Below, piece by piece: positions 41,241 through 49,789 of a stretch of DNA of 64,000 nt. The stretch is from Streptomyces bluensis (lineage in GTDB: Bacteria > Actinomycetota > Actinomycetes > Streptomycetales > Streptomycetaceae): NCBI RefSeq assembly GCF_014650715.1, contig NZ_BMVM01000007.1:1-64000 (forward strand). Direction: 5' to 3'. Positions within the stretch are counted from its first letter, which is position 1. Each line of letters starts with the position of its first letter. Below the pieces are notes generated by a model. It made no database searches and was not told the origin of the DNA. It saw only the letters and a program-made list of their open reading frames with translations. The position numbers and the translations under genes were made by a program.

Positions 41241-42727
41241 GCGGGCGGGCGCGTACCGGATTCCTGGGACAGCCGCGCTGGTTCGGCACCCTGTTCGTGG
41301 TCGATCTGTGGGAGCGGTTCAGCTTCTACGGGATGCTGGCCATTCTCTACCTCTATCTGGTGGCGGACCCGGACGAGGGCGGGCTCGGTCTGTCGGAGGC
41401 CGACGCCGCGGCGCTGTCCGGTCTGTACATGGCCCTCGTCTTCATGTCGGCGTTGCCGGGCGGCTGGCTGGCCGACCGGCTGTTCGGCGCCCGCCGGGCC
41501 ACCCTGTACGGCGGGCTGCTGATCACCGCGGGGCACGGCCTGCTGGCCGTGCCGTCCGAGGGGTGGCTGTATCCGGGGCTCGGGCTGGTGATCGCGGGCA
41601 GCGGACTGGTCAAGCCCGGTATGGCGGCGATGGTCGGCCGCCTGTACCAGGGACGCCCGGAGCGCCGGGAGGCGGCGTTCTCCCTCTTCTACATGAGCAT
41701 CCAGGTCAGCGCGCTCCTCGCGCCCCTGGTGACGGGCTTCCTCGGGGAGACGGTCCACTGGCATCTGGGGTTCGGCGCCGCGGCGCTGGGCATGGTCATC
41801 GGCGTGGTCTGCTACGCGGCCGGGTGGTCGCACTTCGGTGAGGTGGGCGCACGGCCGGAACGACCGCTGGCCGACGGGGAGTTGCGGCCGGTGCTGCGCC
41901 GCGCCGGACTGCTCGGCGGGTTGCCCGCGGTGGCGGTGACGGTCGCCGCGGTGAGCGGCGCGCTGCCGCCGGAGCGGGTGCTGATGCTGGTCGGACTGGT
42001 CGTGCTGGCGGTCCCGGTGCTGTACTACCGGGCGCTGCTGCGGGCACCGGCGGTCGGTCCCGTGGAGCGGGTACGGCTGCGGGCGATGGCCTGGATGCTG
42101 TCGGCGTCCTCGGTGTTCTGGCTGCTGTTCGCCCAGGGGCCCGCGCTGCTCAACCTGTTCGCGCGGGACGACGTGGACCGCACCCTGGGGACGTTCGAGG
42201 TGCCGGCCAGCTGGTTCCAGTCCGTGCAGCCACTGTTCCTGCTGTTGCTGTCGCCGGTCGCGGCCGCGCTGTGGGTGCGGCTGGGCCGCCGGGCGGGCGC
42301 GCCGGCCAAGTTCGCCGCCGGACTGCTGCTGGGCGGCGCGGCTTTCGTGGCGATGGCCGCGGCGGCGTCCGCCGCGACCCAGGGTCGGGTGTCGCCGCTG
42401 TGGCTGGTGGTGGTCTATCTGCTGCTGGTCTGCGGTGAACTGGCCGTCGCGCCGATCGGGCTGAGTCTGGCGGCCGAGGTCGCCCCGCCCGGCTACGCGG
42501 GCCGGATGCTCGGCCTGTTCTGGCTCTTCGCCGCCGTGGGCGCGGCCGCCGGCGGCCGGCTGGCGCAGCTGATCGACGTCGTCCCGGACGCCGTCTACTA
42601 CCTGCTGCTGGCCGTGCTGGGGCTGCTGGCGGGCACCGCGCTCACCGCGGCCTCGGGAAGGTTGCGCACCCGGCTGGCCGCGCACGCCGACGCCGGGGCG
42701 CCGGCACCCACCCGGAGCGGGTCCTGA
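41237..42727 (+). CDS. POT-family (proton-dependent peptide transporter type) membrane protein
   Basis: 496 residues with about 12-14 hydrophobic helices. The POT signature ERFSFYGMLAILYLYL lies at the N-terminus, followed by GGWLADRLFGARRA and a SIQVSALLAPLVTGFLGE segment. POT proteins import di- and tripeptides, and some export natural products; as the last gene of the type II PKS operon, with GTGA overlap, it is probably an exporter of the pathway product. Confidence 0.85.
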   Translation: MSGRARTGFLGQPRWFGTLFVVDLWERFSFYGMLAILYLYLVADPDEGGLGLSEADAAALSGLYMALVFMSALPGGWLADRLFGARRATLYGGLLITAGHGLLAVPSEGWLYPGLGLVIAGSGLVKPGMAAMVGRLYQGRPERREAAFSLFYMSIQVSALLAPLVTGFLGETVHWHLGFGAAALGMVIGVVCYAAGWSHFGEVGARPERPLADGELRPVLRRAGLLGGLPAVAVTVAAVSGALPPERVLMLVGLVVLAVPVLYYRALLRAPAVGPVERVRLRAMAWMLSASSVFWLLFAQGPALLNLFARDDVDRTLGTFEVPASWFQSVQPLFLLLLSPVAAALWVRLGRRAGAPAKFAAGLLLGGAAFVAMAAAASAATQGRVSPLWLVVVYLLLVCGELAVAPIGLSLAAEVAPPGYAGRMLGLFWLFAAVGAAAGGRLAQLIDVVPDAVYYLLLAVLGLLAGTALTAASGRLRTRLAAHADAGAPAPTRSGS

Positions 42728-42761
42728 GGACGGTGCCTGGATACGTCCATAGGTAGAAGAC

Positions 42762-42771
42762 CTACATGTAG
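42762..42771. promoter_or_regulatory. CTACATGTAG palindrome, probable PadR operator upstream of the copper oxidase
   Basis: A perfect 10-bp palindrome inside a wider AT-rich ATAGG...CCTAT inverted repeat (42749-42780). It overlaps a -10-like TAGAAT (42769-42774), a position suited to repression. The same palindrome with the preceding C occurs at 57820-57829 beside the padR-type gene. It lies 90 nt before the oxidase start at 42861. Confidence 0.65.
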
Positions 42772-42860
42772 AATGCCTATCACCAAGGGGCCGGCCGTCG
42801 GCACGCGCACAGGCCGGACGCACACCGGCGGCCGCTCCCACCATCAGTGAGGAGCCTGGG

Positions 42861-44396
42861 ATGTCCCTGACCCGTCGGAAGATGCTGCGGCTCGCCGGGG
42901 GCGCCGCCGTGGCACTGCCCGTCGCGTCCGCCCTGACCGGTTGCAGCGACGGGGGAGGGAGCACGGGCGCGGTGCGCAAGAGCCGGGCCCGCACCCCGGC
43001 CCCGTTCAGGACGCCGCTGCCCGTCCCGTCCGTCCTGAAGCCCTCCAGGACACAGGGCGGCGTCGACTACTACGACATCGTCCAGAAGCCCGCCCAGGTG
43101 GAGATCCTGCCCGGCACCAAGACGGAGATCTGGGGCTACAACGGCCAGTTCCCGGGGCCCACACTCGCCACCCGCAGCGGCCGGCCGATCGTCGTACGCC
43201 ACACCAACGAGCTGGAGGTGCCGGTCGCCGTCCATCTGCACGGCGGCAAGACCCCGCCCGAGCACGACGGCTTCCCGACCGACCTGATCCTGCCGGGCAA
43301 CGGCTGGGAGGGGCACGACACCCACGGCGGCGACCTCTCCCGCGGCAGCCGGGAGTACCACTACCCGCTGGAGCAGCCGGCCGCGACCCTCTGGTACCAC
43401 GACCACCGGATGGACTTCACCGGCCCGCAGGTCTACTACGGCCTCGCCGGCTTCCATCTCGTCCACGACGAGGCGGAGGACAACCTCCCGCTGCCCAAGG
43501 GCGAGCGTGACATTCCGCTGATGATATGCGACCGCTCGTTCACGGCGGACGGCGCCTTCGACTACCCGGCCGTCGAACCGAGCCTGAAGGGCGAACACGG
43601 TGTCACCGAGGACTTCATGGAGGGCGTCCTCGGCGACGTCATCCTGGTGAACGGGGCGCCCTGGCCGGTCCTGGAGGTCGACGCCGCCCGCTACCGCTTC
43701 CGGCTGCTCAACGCCTCCAACGCCCGTCGCTACCGGCTCGCCCTCGACCCCGGCCCGCAGTCGGGCAGCGCCTTCGTGCAGGTCGGCAGCGACGTGGGGC
43801 TGCTGGGCCGGCCCATCGGGCACGACGAGATCCAGATGGCCCCGGCCGAACGCTTCGACGTGGTGGTGGACTTCTCCAAGTTCCCCGTCGGCACCCGGAT
43901 CGACATGGTCAACAAGCTGGACGACGGCGACACCGGCAAGGTCATGCAGTTCCATGTGGTGCGCAAGGCCGCCGACAACAGCCGGGTGCCCACCAAACTC
44001 GTCGACTTCGAGCCACTCAGCCGTTCCTCCGCCACCGTGACCCGCAAGTTCGACTTCAACCAGCGCAGCGACGACGGCTGGGACATCAACGGCAAGGCGT
44101 ACGACCCCGAGCGGGACGACGCCGTACCGGAACTCGGCGCGACCGAGATCTGGCGCTTCGACGGCGACGCCCACCATCCGATCCATCTGCACCTCGCCCA
44201 CTTCCAGGTGCTCAGCCGCAACCAGAACGACCCGGGCCCCTACGATTCGGGCTGGAAGGACACCATCGACCTGGAGTCCGGCAAGGAGATGGAGATCATC
44301 GCCCGCTTCACCGGCTACCGCGGCAGGTACGTCTTCCACTGCCACAACCTGGAGCACGAGGACATGGGGATGATGGCCAACTTCCGGGTGAGGTGA
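42861..44396 (+). CDS. secreted multicopper oxidase (CotA/phenoxazinone-synthase/bilirubin-oxidase type)
   Basis: 511 residues. The N-terminus has twin arginines (LTRRKMLRLAGG) and a lipobox-like LTGC, so export by Tat with lipid anchoring is likely. All copper motifs are present: HLHGGK, WYHDHRMD, HPIHLHLAHF and HCHNLEHEDMGMM. Members of this three-domain group oxidise bulky phenols and aminophenols. In this cluster it may couple or oxidise the aromatic polyketide outside the membrane. The gene has its own putative promoter with a PadR-type palindrome. ATG at 42861 preceded by GTGAGGAG. Confidence 0.92.
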   Translation: MSLTRRKMLRLAGGAAVALPVASALTGCSDGGGSTGAVRKSRARTPAPFRTPLPVPSVLKPSRTQGGVDYYDIVQKPAQVEILPGTKTEIWGYNGQFPGPTLATRSGRPIVVRHTNELEVPVAVHLHGGKTPPEHDGFPTDLILPGNGWEGHDTHGGDLSRGSREYHYPLEQPAATLWYHDHRMDFTGPQVYYGLAGFHLVHDEAEDNLPLPKGERDIPLMICDRSFTADGAFDYPAVEPSLKGEHGVTEDFMEGVLGDVILVNGAPWPVLEVDAARYRFRLLNASNARRYRLALDPGPQSGSAFVQVGSDVGLLGRPIGHDEIQMAPAERFDVVVDFSKFPVGTRIDMVNKLDDGDTGKVMQFHVVRKAADNSRVPTKLVDFEPLSRSSATVTRKFDFNQRSDDGWDINGKAYDPERDDAVPELGATEIWRFDGDAHHPIHLHLAHFQVLSRNQNDPGPYDSGWKDTIDLESGKEMEIIARFTGYRGRYVFHCHNLEHEDMGMMANFRVR

Positions 44397-44436
44397 TGCC
44401 ACTTCGGGCCCCTGGGTCCCGGCGCGCGAGCGCGGT

Positions 44437-44465
44437 TCGAGCCGTCCTTCACAGGGCGCTGTCAG
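44437..44465. promoter_or_regulatory. weak candidate SARP-type repeats upstream of the FAD monooxygenase
   Basis: TCGAGCC (44437) and TTCACAG (44448) are 11 nt apart and match the two better sites; a third, CTGTCAG at 44459, fits poorly. No -10 box is seen. They lie in the 125-bp gap before the monooxygenase gene. Confidence 0.3.
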
Positions 44466-44521
44466 GCTCGCCGGGACCGGGGGCCCCGGCCGGGGCCCGG
44501 CACTCGTGGAAGGGGCCTGAC

Positions 44522-46126
44522 GTGCACGAGGACACCACTCCCGTTCTGGTCGTCGGCGGCGGCCTGGTCGGACTGTCCACGTCGTTGTTCCTGTCCTGGC
44601 ACGGCGTGCGGCACATCCTGGTCGAGCGGCACGCCGGCACCTCCGTCCATCCCCGCGCGTGGGGCCTGTACCCGCGCACCCTGGAACTGCTCGACGCCGT
44701 CGGCGTGAGCGACGACCTGCTGGCCGAGGCGGCCGGCTTCGCCGGACACACCCTCAACGGCAAGGTCGAGTCGCTGACCGGGCGGGAGATTTCGGTGACC
44801 CGCATCCCGGAACCCGAGGACATCGGCGACATCAGCCCCGTGGCCCGCGTCCTCTCGCTGAGCCAGGACCGCATCGAGCCGATCCTGCTGCGCCGCGTCC
44901 GCGAACTCGGCGCCGAGGTGCGCTTCGGCACCGAGCTGCGCGACCCGGAGCAGGACGCCGACGGCGTCACCGCCACGCTGCACGACCGGGAGACCGGCGC
45001 CGAGCGACGTGTGCGGGCGCGGTACCTGGTCGCGGCCGACGGCGCCCACAGCCCGGTGCGCGAACGCCTCGGCATCGCCCGGCAGGGCCGCGGCACCCTG
45101 CGCCACCAGATCAGCATCGTCTTCCGCGCCGACCTGCGCGGCCCCCTGGGCGAACGCCGCTTCGCCGTGTGCCGGATCGCCAACCCGCTGGTGGACGGGG
45201 TGCTGGGGCACGACGACACCCTGCGCAGGGGCACGCTCATCGTCACCCACGACCCGCGCACCGACCCGTTCACGGCCTACACGCCCGAGCGCTGCACGGA
45301 GCTGGTGCGCGCCGCCGTCGGCGTACCCGACCTGCCCGTGGAGATCGTGAGCACGCTGCCGTGGGAGATGGCCGCCCTGGTCGCCGAGCGCTACACCGAG
45401 GGCCGGATCTTCCTCGTCGGGGACGCCGCCCACGTCATCCCGCCGGTGGGCGGCTACGGCGCCAACACCGGGATCCAGGACGCCCACAACCTCGCCTGGA
45501 AGCTGGCCGCCGTGCTGCACGGACAGGCGGGGCAGGCACTGCTCGACACCTACGACACCGAGCGCCTCCCCGTGGGGAGGGCGACCATGCGCCAGGCGGC
45601 GCTGCGCCTCGCGGCGCGGGCCGGCAGCGGCGGCGCCCCGGGGGGCGCGGCCGTCGCGGACACCCTGAGCGTCATGTTCGGATACCGCTACCGGTCGGCT
45701 GCGGTGATCGCCGACGAGGGTGAACAGACGGACGCCGCAGCCGACTTCGCCGAGCCCCGCACCCTGTCGGGCGCCCCCGGCACCCGGGCACCGCACCTGT
45801 GGCTGGTCACCGAGGACGGCCGTACGGTCTCCACGCTCTCCCTGGTGGGCCGCCGGCCGCTGCTCATGGCGGGCGCCAAGGCCGCGGAGTGGTACGAGGC
45901 CGCGCACGCGGTGGCCCGGCGGACCGGTGTCGCCCTCGACGTCCTGCGCCTGGGCGAGGACGTCAGGGAGCGGGAGCGGTCCTGGCACGACGCCATGGGG
46001 GTGACGGAGAGCGACGCGGTCCTGCTGCGCCCCGACGGCTTCGTCGCCTGGCGTACGACGGCCGCGGTCCCCTCCCCCGAGCACGCCCTGGAGACAGTCC
46101 TCACCCGCGTCCTCGCCCGGGACTGA
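44522..46126 (+). CDS. FAD-dependent aromatic hydroxylase, TcmG/PgaE (class A flavoprotein) type
   Basis: 534 residues. FAD motif GGGLVGLSTS (about residue 12), the DG segment VAADGAHSPVRE, and GRIFLVGDAAHVIPPVGGYGANTGIQDAHNL with the GD motif in the middle region; a thioredoxin-like C-terminal domain follows (about 400-534). TcmG-type enzymes add hydroxyls to tetracyclic and pentangular ring systems using NAD(P)H and O2. GTG start at 44522 with GGAAGGGG upstream. Confidence 0.92.
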   Translation: MHEDTTPVLVVGGGLVGLSTSLFLSWHGVRHILVERHAGTSVHPRAWGLYPRTLELLDAVGVSDDLLAEAAGFAGHTLNGKVESLTGREISVTRIPEPEDIGDISPVARVLSLSQDRIEPILLRRVRELGAEVRFGTELRDPEQDADGVTATLHDRETGAERRVRARYLVAADGAHSPVRERLGIARQGRGTLRHQISIVFRADLRGPLGERRFAVCRIANPLVDGVLGHDDTLRRGTLIVTHDPRTDPFTAYTPERCTELVRAAVGVPDLPVEIVSTLPWEMAALVAERYTEGRIFLVGDAAHVIPPVGGYGANTGIQDAHNLAWKLAAVLHGQAGQALLDTYDTERLPVGRATMRQAALRLAARAGSGGAPGGAAVADTLSVMFGYRYRSAAVIADEGEQTDAAADFAEPRTLSGAPGTRAPHLWLVTEDGRTVSTLSLVGRRPLLMAGAKAAEWYEAAHAVARRTGVALDVLRLGEDVRERERSWHDAMGVTESDAVLLRPDGFVAWRTTAAVPSPEHALETVLTRVLARD

Positions 46127-46272
46127 ACCACGGCCTGTTCGGGAGGGCGTCGGCCACGGGCGCCCACGGGGCTGTCCGCGCCCGTGCGCCCCAACGATTC
46201 TTCAGGCGTCTTCCATGTCCTGCCCCCACGATCGGCTGGCACAGCGACCCGACCCACGAGGGAGCACCCACC

Positions 46273-49200
46273 ATGAGCACCTCCGTGCGTCCCGACCCGA
46301 TCGCAGTGATCGGCATGGCCTGCCGACTGCCCGGCGCGCCGCACCCCGACGCCTTCTGGGACCTGCTGCGCGAGAGCCGCGACGCCCTCACCGAAGCACC
46401 GCCGGAGCGGTTCGGTGGTCCGGACACGGCGCCGCGCGGTGGCTTCCTGTCCGACGTGGCCGGTTTCGACGCCGGCTTCTTCGGGATCTCCCCGCGTGAG
46501 GCCGCCGCCATGGACCCCCAGCAGCGGCTGATGCTGGAGTTGGCCTGGGAGGCCCTGGAGGACGCGTACGTCGTACCCGACAGGCTTCGCGGCACGCACA
46601 CCGGTGTCTTCGTGGGTGCGATGGCCGACGACTACGCTCAGCTGGCCCACGCGCGAGGCGGCGCCGCCGTCACCCCGCACACCCTGCCGGGCCTGCTCCG
46701 CGGCCTCATCGCCAACCGGATCAGCCACGTCCTGGGGCTGGGCGGACCCAGTCTCACCGTGGACACCGGCCAGTCGTCCGGCCTCGCCGCGGTGCACGTG
46801 GCCTGCGCGTCGCTGTGGCGTGAGGAGACCGACACCGCGCTCGTGGGGGCCGTGCACCTCAACCTCGCCCCCGGGAGCCTCCTCGCGGCCCAGCGTTCCG
46901 GGGCGCTGTCGCCGGACGGCCGCTGCCACACCTTCGACGTCCGGGCCAACGGTTACGCGCGGGGCGAGGGCGGCGTCCTGGTGGTGCTCAAGCCGCTCAC
47001 CCGGGCCCTCGCCGACGGCGACCGCGTGCACTGCGTCGTCCTCGGTTCGGCCATGACCACCGACGGCGGTCCGGACCCGCTGACGGTGCCCGGCCGCCGG
47101 GCCCAGGAGGAGGTGCTGCGCCACGCCTGCGCGGCGGCCGGCGTCGCCCCCGACCGGGTGCGGTACGTCGAACTGCACGGCACCGGGACGCGGGTCGGCG
47201 ACCCCGTGGAGGCCGCGGCGCTGGGCGAGGTCCTCGGTACCGGCCGCGACCCCGCCGACGCGCTGCGCGTGGGGTCGGCGAAGACCAACGTGGGGCATCT
47301 GGAGGGTGCCGCCGGCATGGTGGGCCTGCTCAAGACGGCCCTGTGCCTGCGCCACGGGCAACTCGTCCCCAGCCTCCACTTCGGCACCGCGAACCCGGCC
47401 ATCCCCCTCATCGACCTGGGCCTGCGCGTCCAGACGGCCCTCACGGACTGGCCCCACCCGGACGAACCCCCGCTCGCGGGCGTGTCCTCCTTCGGCATGG
47501 GCGGAGCGAACTGCCATGTCGTACTCGGCGCACCGCCACCGGAGGCGGTCACCGGCGGGGGGCCCGTCCAGGCCGCGCCCGGCGCGGCCCAGGAGGGGCT
47601 CGTGGCGCAGGTGGGGCTCTCGGCGCAGGTGGGGCTCGTGGCGCAGGAGGGCATGGCCGACGCGCCGCACTCGGCCCCGGACACGCCGTCGGGAGGGACA
47701 CGCCCTCGACCGCACGCCCCTGGCCCGGCGCCCGGCATGCCCCACCCCGGGCCCACGCCGGTGCCGTGGCTGCTGTCCGCCCGTACCGCGTCCGCCCTGC
47801 GGGCCCAGGCCCGTGCCCTGGCCGATCACCTGCGCCGCCGCCCTGCGACCGACCCCTCAGCGGCCGCCCGCACACTGGCCACCGGCCGCGCCCATCACGA
47901 TCACCGGGCCGTACTGCGGGTGCCCGCCGGGCGGTTGCCCACGGACGCGCTCGACGCGCTCGCCGAGGGGCGCCCCGATCCGTCGGTGCTCCGGGGCCGG
48001 GCCCGTGCCGGGGCCGGGCTCGCGGTGCTGTTCACCGGCCAGGGGGTTCGCTGGCCGGGCGCGGGCCGCGGCCTGTATGCGGCCTTCCCCGCCTTCGCGC
48101 GAGCCCTGGACGAGGTCTGCGAGCAGTTCGACCCACACCTCGACCGGCCCCTGCGCGATCTGCTGCTCCACCCGGCGGACCCGGACGACCTCGTCCAGCG
48201 GACCGACCACGCCCAACCCGCCCTGTTCGCCCTGGAGACGGCGCTGCTGCGGTTGCTGGAGTCCTGGGGCCTGCGACCGGCCGTGCTCGCCGGGCACTCC
48301 GTCGGCGAGCTGACCGCGGCGCACGCGGCGGGCGTGTTCTCGCTGCGGGACGCGGCCGCACTGGTCGCCACCCGGGGCCGGCTGATGCACGAGGCCCCGG
48401 GCGAGGGCGCCATGCTCGCCGTCCAGACGACCGAGGAGGAGGCACGGGCGGCCCTGCCCGCCGGCGCCGTCGACATCGCCGCTGTCAACGCGCCCGGGTC
48501 CGTGGTCGTCTCGGGCACGGTCGAAGCGGTCGAGCAGGTCGCCGCACACTGGGCCGCGCGGGGCCGCAGAACCCGGCGGCTGCGCGTCGGGCATGCCTTC
48601 CACTCGCCGCTGATGGAGCCCGTCCTGGAGGAGTTCCGGCGGGTGGCCCGCACTGTCGCCTACCGGCCGCCCCGGCTCCCGGTCCTGTCGAACGTCACCG
48701 GCGCCCTGGCCACCCCCGAGCAGTTGTGTTCGCCGGACTACTGGACCCGGCACGTCAGGGCCACCGTCCGGTTCGCCGACGCGGTGCGCGCGCTCGACGC
48801 GCAGGGGACCGGCGCCTACGTGGAGCTCGGCCCCGAACCGGCCCTCACCCCCCAGGCCGCCCGCTGTCTGCCCCCCGCCGACCCGGACGGCCCGCCGCCT
48901 CCCACCCTCACGGCCACGCTCCGCCCCGGCCACGACGAACCCACGGCCCTGCTCACCGCGGTCGCGCGACTGCACGTCGCGGGCCAGGACGTGGACTGGT
49001 CCGCGCTGCTGGGCCCGGGCCCCCGCGCCGACCTGCCGACGTACGCCTTCCAGCGCCGCCGCCACTGGCTCCCGCAGCAACCGGCCGACGACGGCATCCG
49101 GGCCGCCACGACCGCGGCGGACGGCACCGCGCCCCCACCACGGCGGACCGGCGGACCCGCCCTGCCGGAGACCGGCCCGTCCCCGGAACCCGACGAGCCC

Positions 49201-49752
49201 TCCGACCAGCCCTACTGGCAGCGTCTGCTGGCGGGCCGTACCGGCCGGGAGCGGTACCGGCTCGCGCTGGAGCTGGTCCGGGCCGAGGCCGCCGCCGTAC
49301 TCGAACATCCCGGGCCGGACGCGGTCGACCCGCGGCGTTCCTTCCGAGACGCCGGCTTCGACTCGGTCACCGGCGTGGAGTACCGGGACCGGCTGCGGGA
49401 GCTCACCGGCCTGCCGCTGCCGGCCACCCTCGTCTTCGACCGGCCCACCCCCGCGGCCCTCACCGAGCACCTCCTCGCCGAGCTCACGCCCCACCCGCCG
49501 GAGGAGTCCTCCGCCGCCCTGTCGGCCCTCGAACGGCTGCGGGCGGCGCTGTCCGACGCACCGTTGGACCCCGTCACGGGCGACCGGCTCGCCGACGGAC
49601 TGCGTGAGCTGCTGTCCACCCTCGCGGGCGGCCCGGATGCCTCCGGCCGGCCGCACGCCGTGCCCGGCGACGTCACTGACATCACCGAGAAGATCGGAAC
49701 CGCCACCGATGACGAAATCTTCGCCCTCCTCGACCACGAGTTCGACGCCTGA
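46273..49752 (+). CDS. type I PKS loading protein, KSQ-AT-ACP with C-terminal docking domain
   Basis: 1159 residues. The KS-like domain (about 10-425) has Gln167 in place of Cys (DTGQSSGLA) but keeps HGTGT and NVGH: a KSQ, which decarboxylates malonyl-ACP to make acetyl-ACP. A linker (about 430-500) contains a small peptide repeat. The AT (about 575-870) has GHSVGE with nucleophile Ser676 and HAFH (malonyl type); its GQG motif reads GQGVRW. The ACP (about 995-1070) has GFDSVTG. The end (TDDEIFALLDHEFDA) is a typical C-terminal docking helix, matching the coiled coil that opens the next protein. ATG at 46273 with GAGGGAG upstream. Confidence 0.95.
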   Translation: MSTSVRPDPIAVIGMACRLPGAPHPDAFWDLLRESRDALTEAPPERFGGPDTAPRGGFLSDVAGFDAGFFGISPREAAAMDPQQRLMLELAWEALEDAYVVPDRLRGTHTGVFVGAMADDYAQLAHARGGAAVTPHTLPGLLRGLIANRISHVLGLGGPSLTVDTGQSSGLAAVHVACASLWREETDTALVGAVHLNLAPGSLLAAQRSGALSPDGRCHTFDVRANGYARGEGGVLVVLKPLTRALADGDRVHCVVLGSAMTTDGGPDPLTVPGRRAQEEVLRHACAAAGVAPDRVRYVELHGTGTRVGDPVEAAALGEVLGTGRDPADALRVGSAKTNVGHLEGAAGMVGLLKTALCLRHGQLVPSLHFGTANPAIPLIDLGLRVQTALTDWPHPDEPPLAGVSSFGMGGANCHVVLGAPPPEAVTGGGPVQAAPGAAQEGLVAQVGLSAQVGLVAQEGMADAPHSAPDTPSGGTRPRPHAPGPAPGMPHPGPTPVPWLLSARTASALRAQARALADHLRRRPATDPSAAARTLATGRAHHDHRAVLRVPAGRLPTDALDALAEGRPDPSVLRGRARAGAGLAVLFTGQGVRWPGAGRGLYAAFPAFARALDEVCEQFDPHLDRPLRDLLLHPADPDDLVQRTDHAQPALFALETALLRLLESWGLRPAVLAGHSVGELTAAHAAGVFSLRDAAALVATRGRLMHEAPGEGAMLAVQTTEEEARAALPAGAVDIAAVNAPGSVVVSGTVEAVEQVAAHWAARGRRTRRLRVGHAFHSPLMEPVLEEFRRVARTVAYRPPRLPVLSNVTGALATPEQLCSPDYWTRHVRATVRFADAVRALDAQGTGAYVELGPEPALTPQAARCLPPADPDGPPPPTLTATLRPGHDEPTALLTAVARLHVAGQDVDWSALLGPGPRADLPTYAFQRRRHWLPQQPADDGIRAATTAADGTAPPPRRTGGPALPETGPSPEPDEPSDQPYWQRLLAGRTGRERYRLALELVRAEAAAVLEHPGPDAVDPRRSFRDAGFDSVTGVEYRDRLRELTGLPLPATLVFDRPTPAALTEHLLAELTPHPPEESSAALSALERLRAALSDAPLDPVTGDRLADGLRELLSTLAGGPDASGRPHAVPGDVTDITEKIGTATDDEIFALLDHEFDA
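47587..47658 (+). repeat. 18-nt tandem repeat, four units, in the KSQ-AT linker
   Basis: Four in-frame 18-nt units encode the hexapeptides AQEGLV, AQVGLS, AQVGLV and AQEGMA. The repeat lies in a flexible inter-domain linker and may vary in copy number between strains. Confidence 0.85.
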
Positions 49753-49789
49753 GCCGACGCCGGACCCCGCGGCGGGAAACGGGGCAGCC

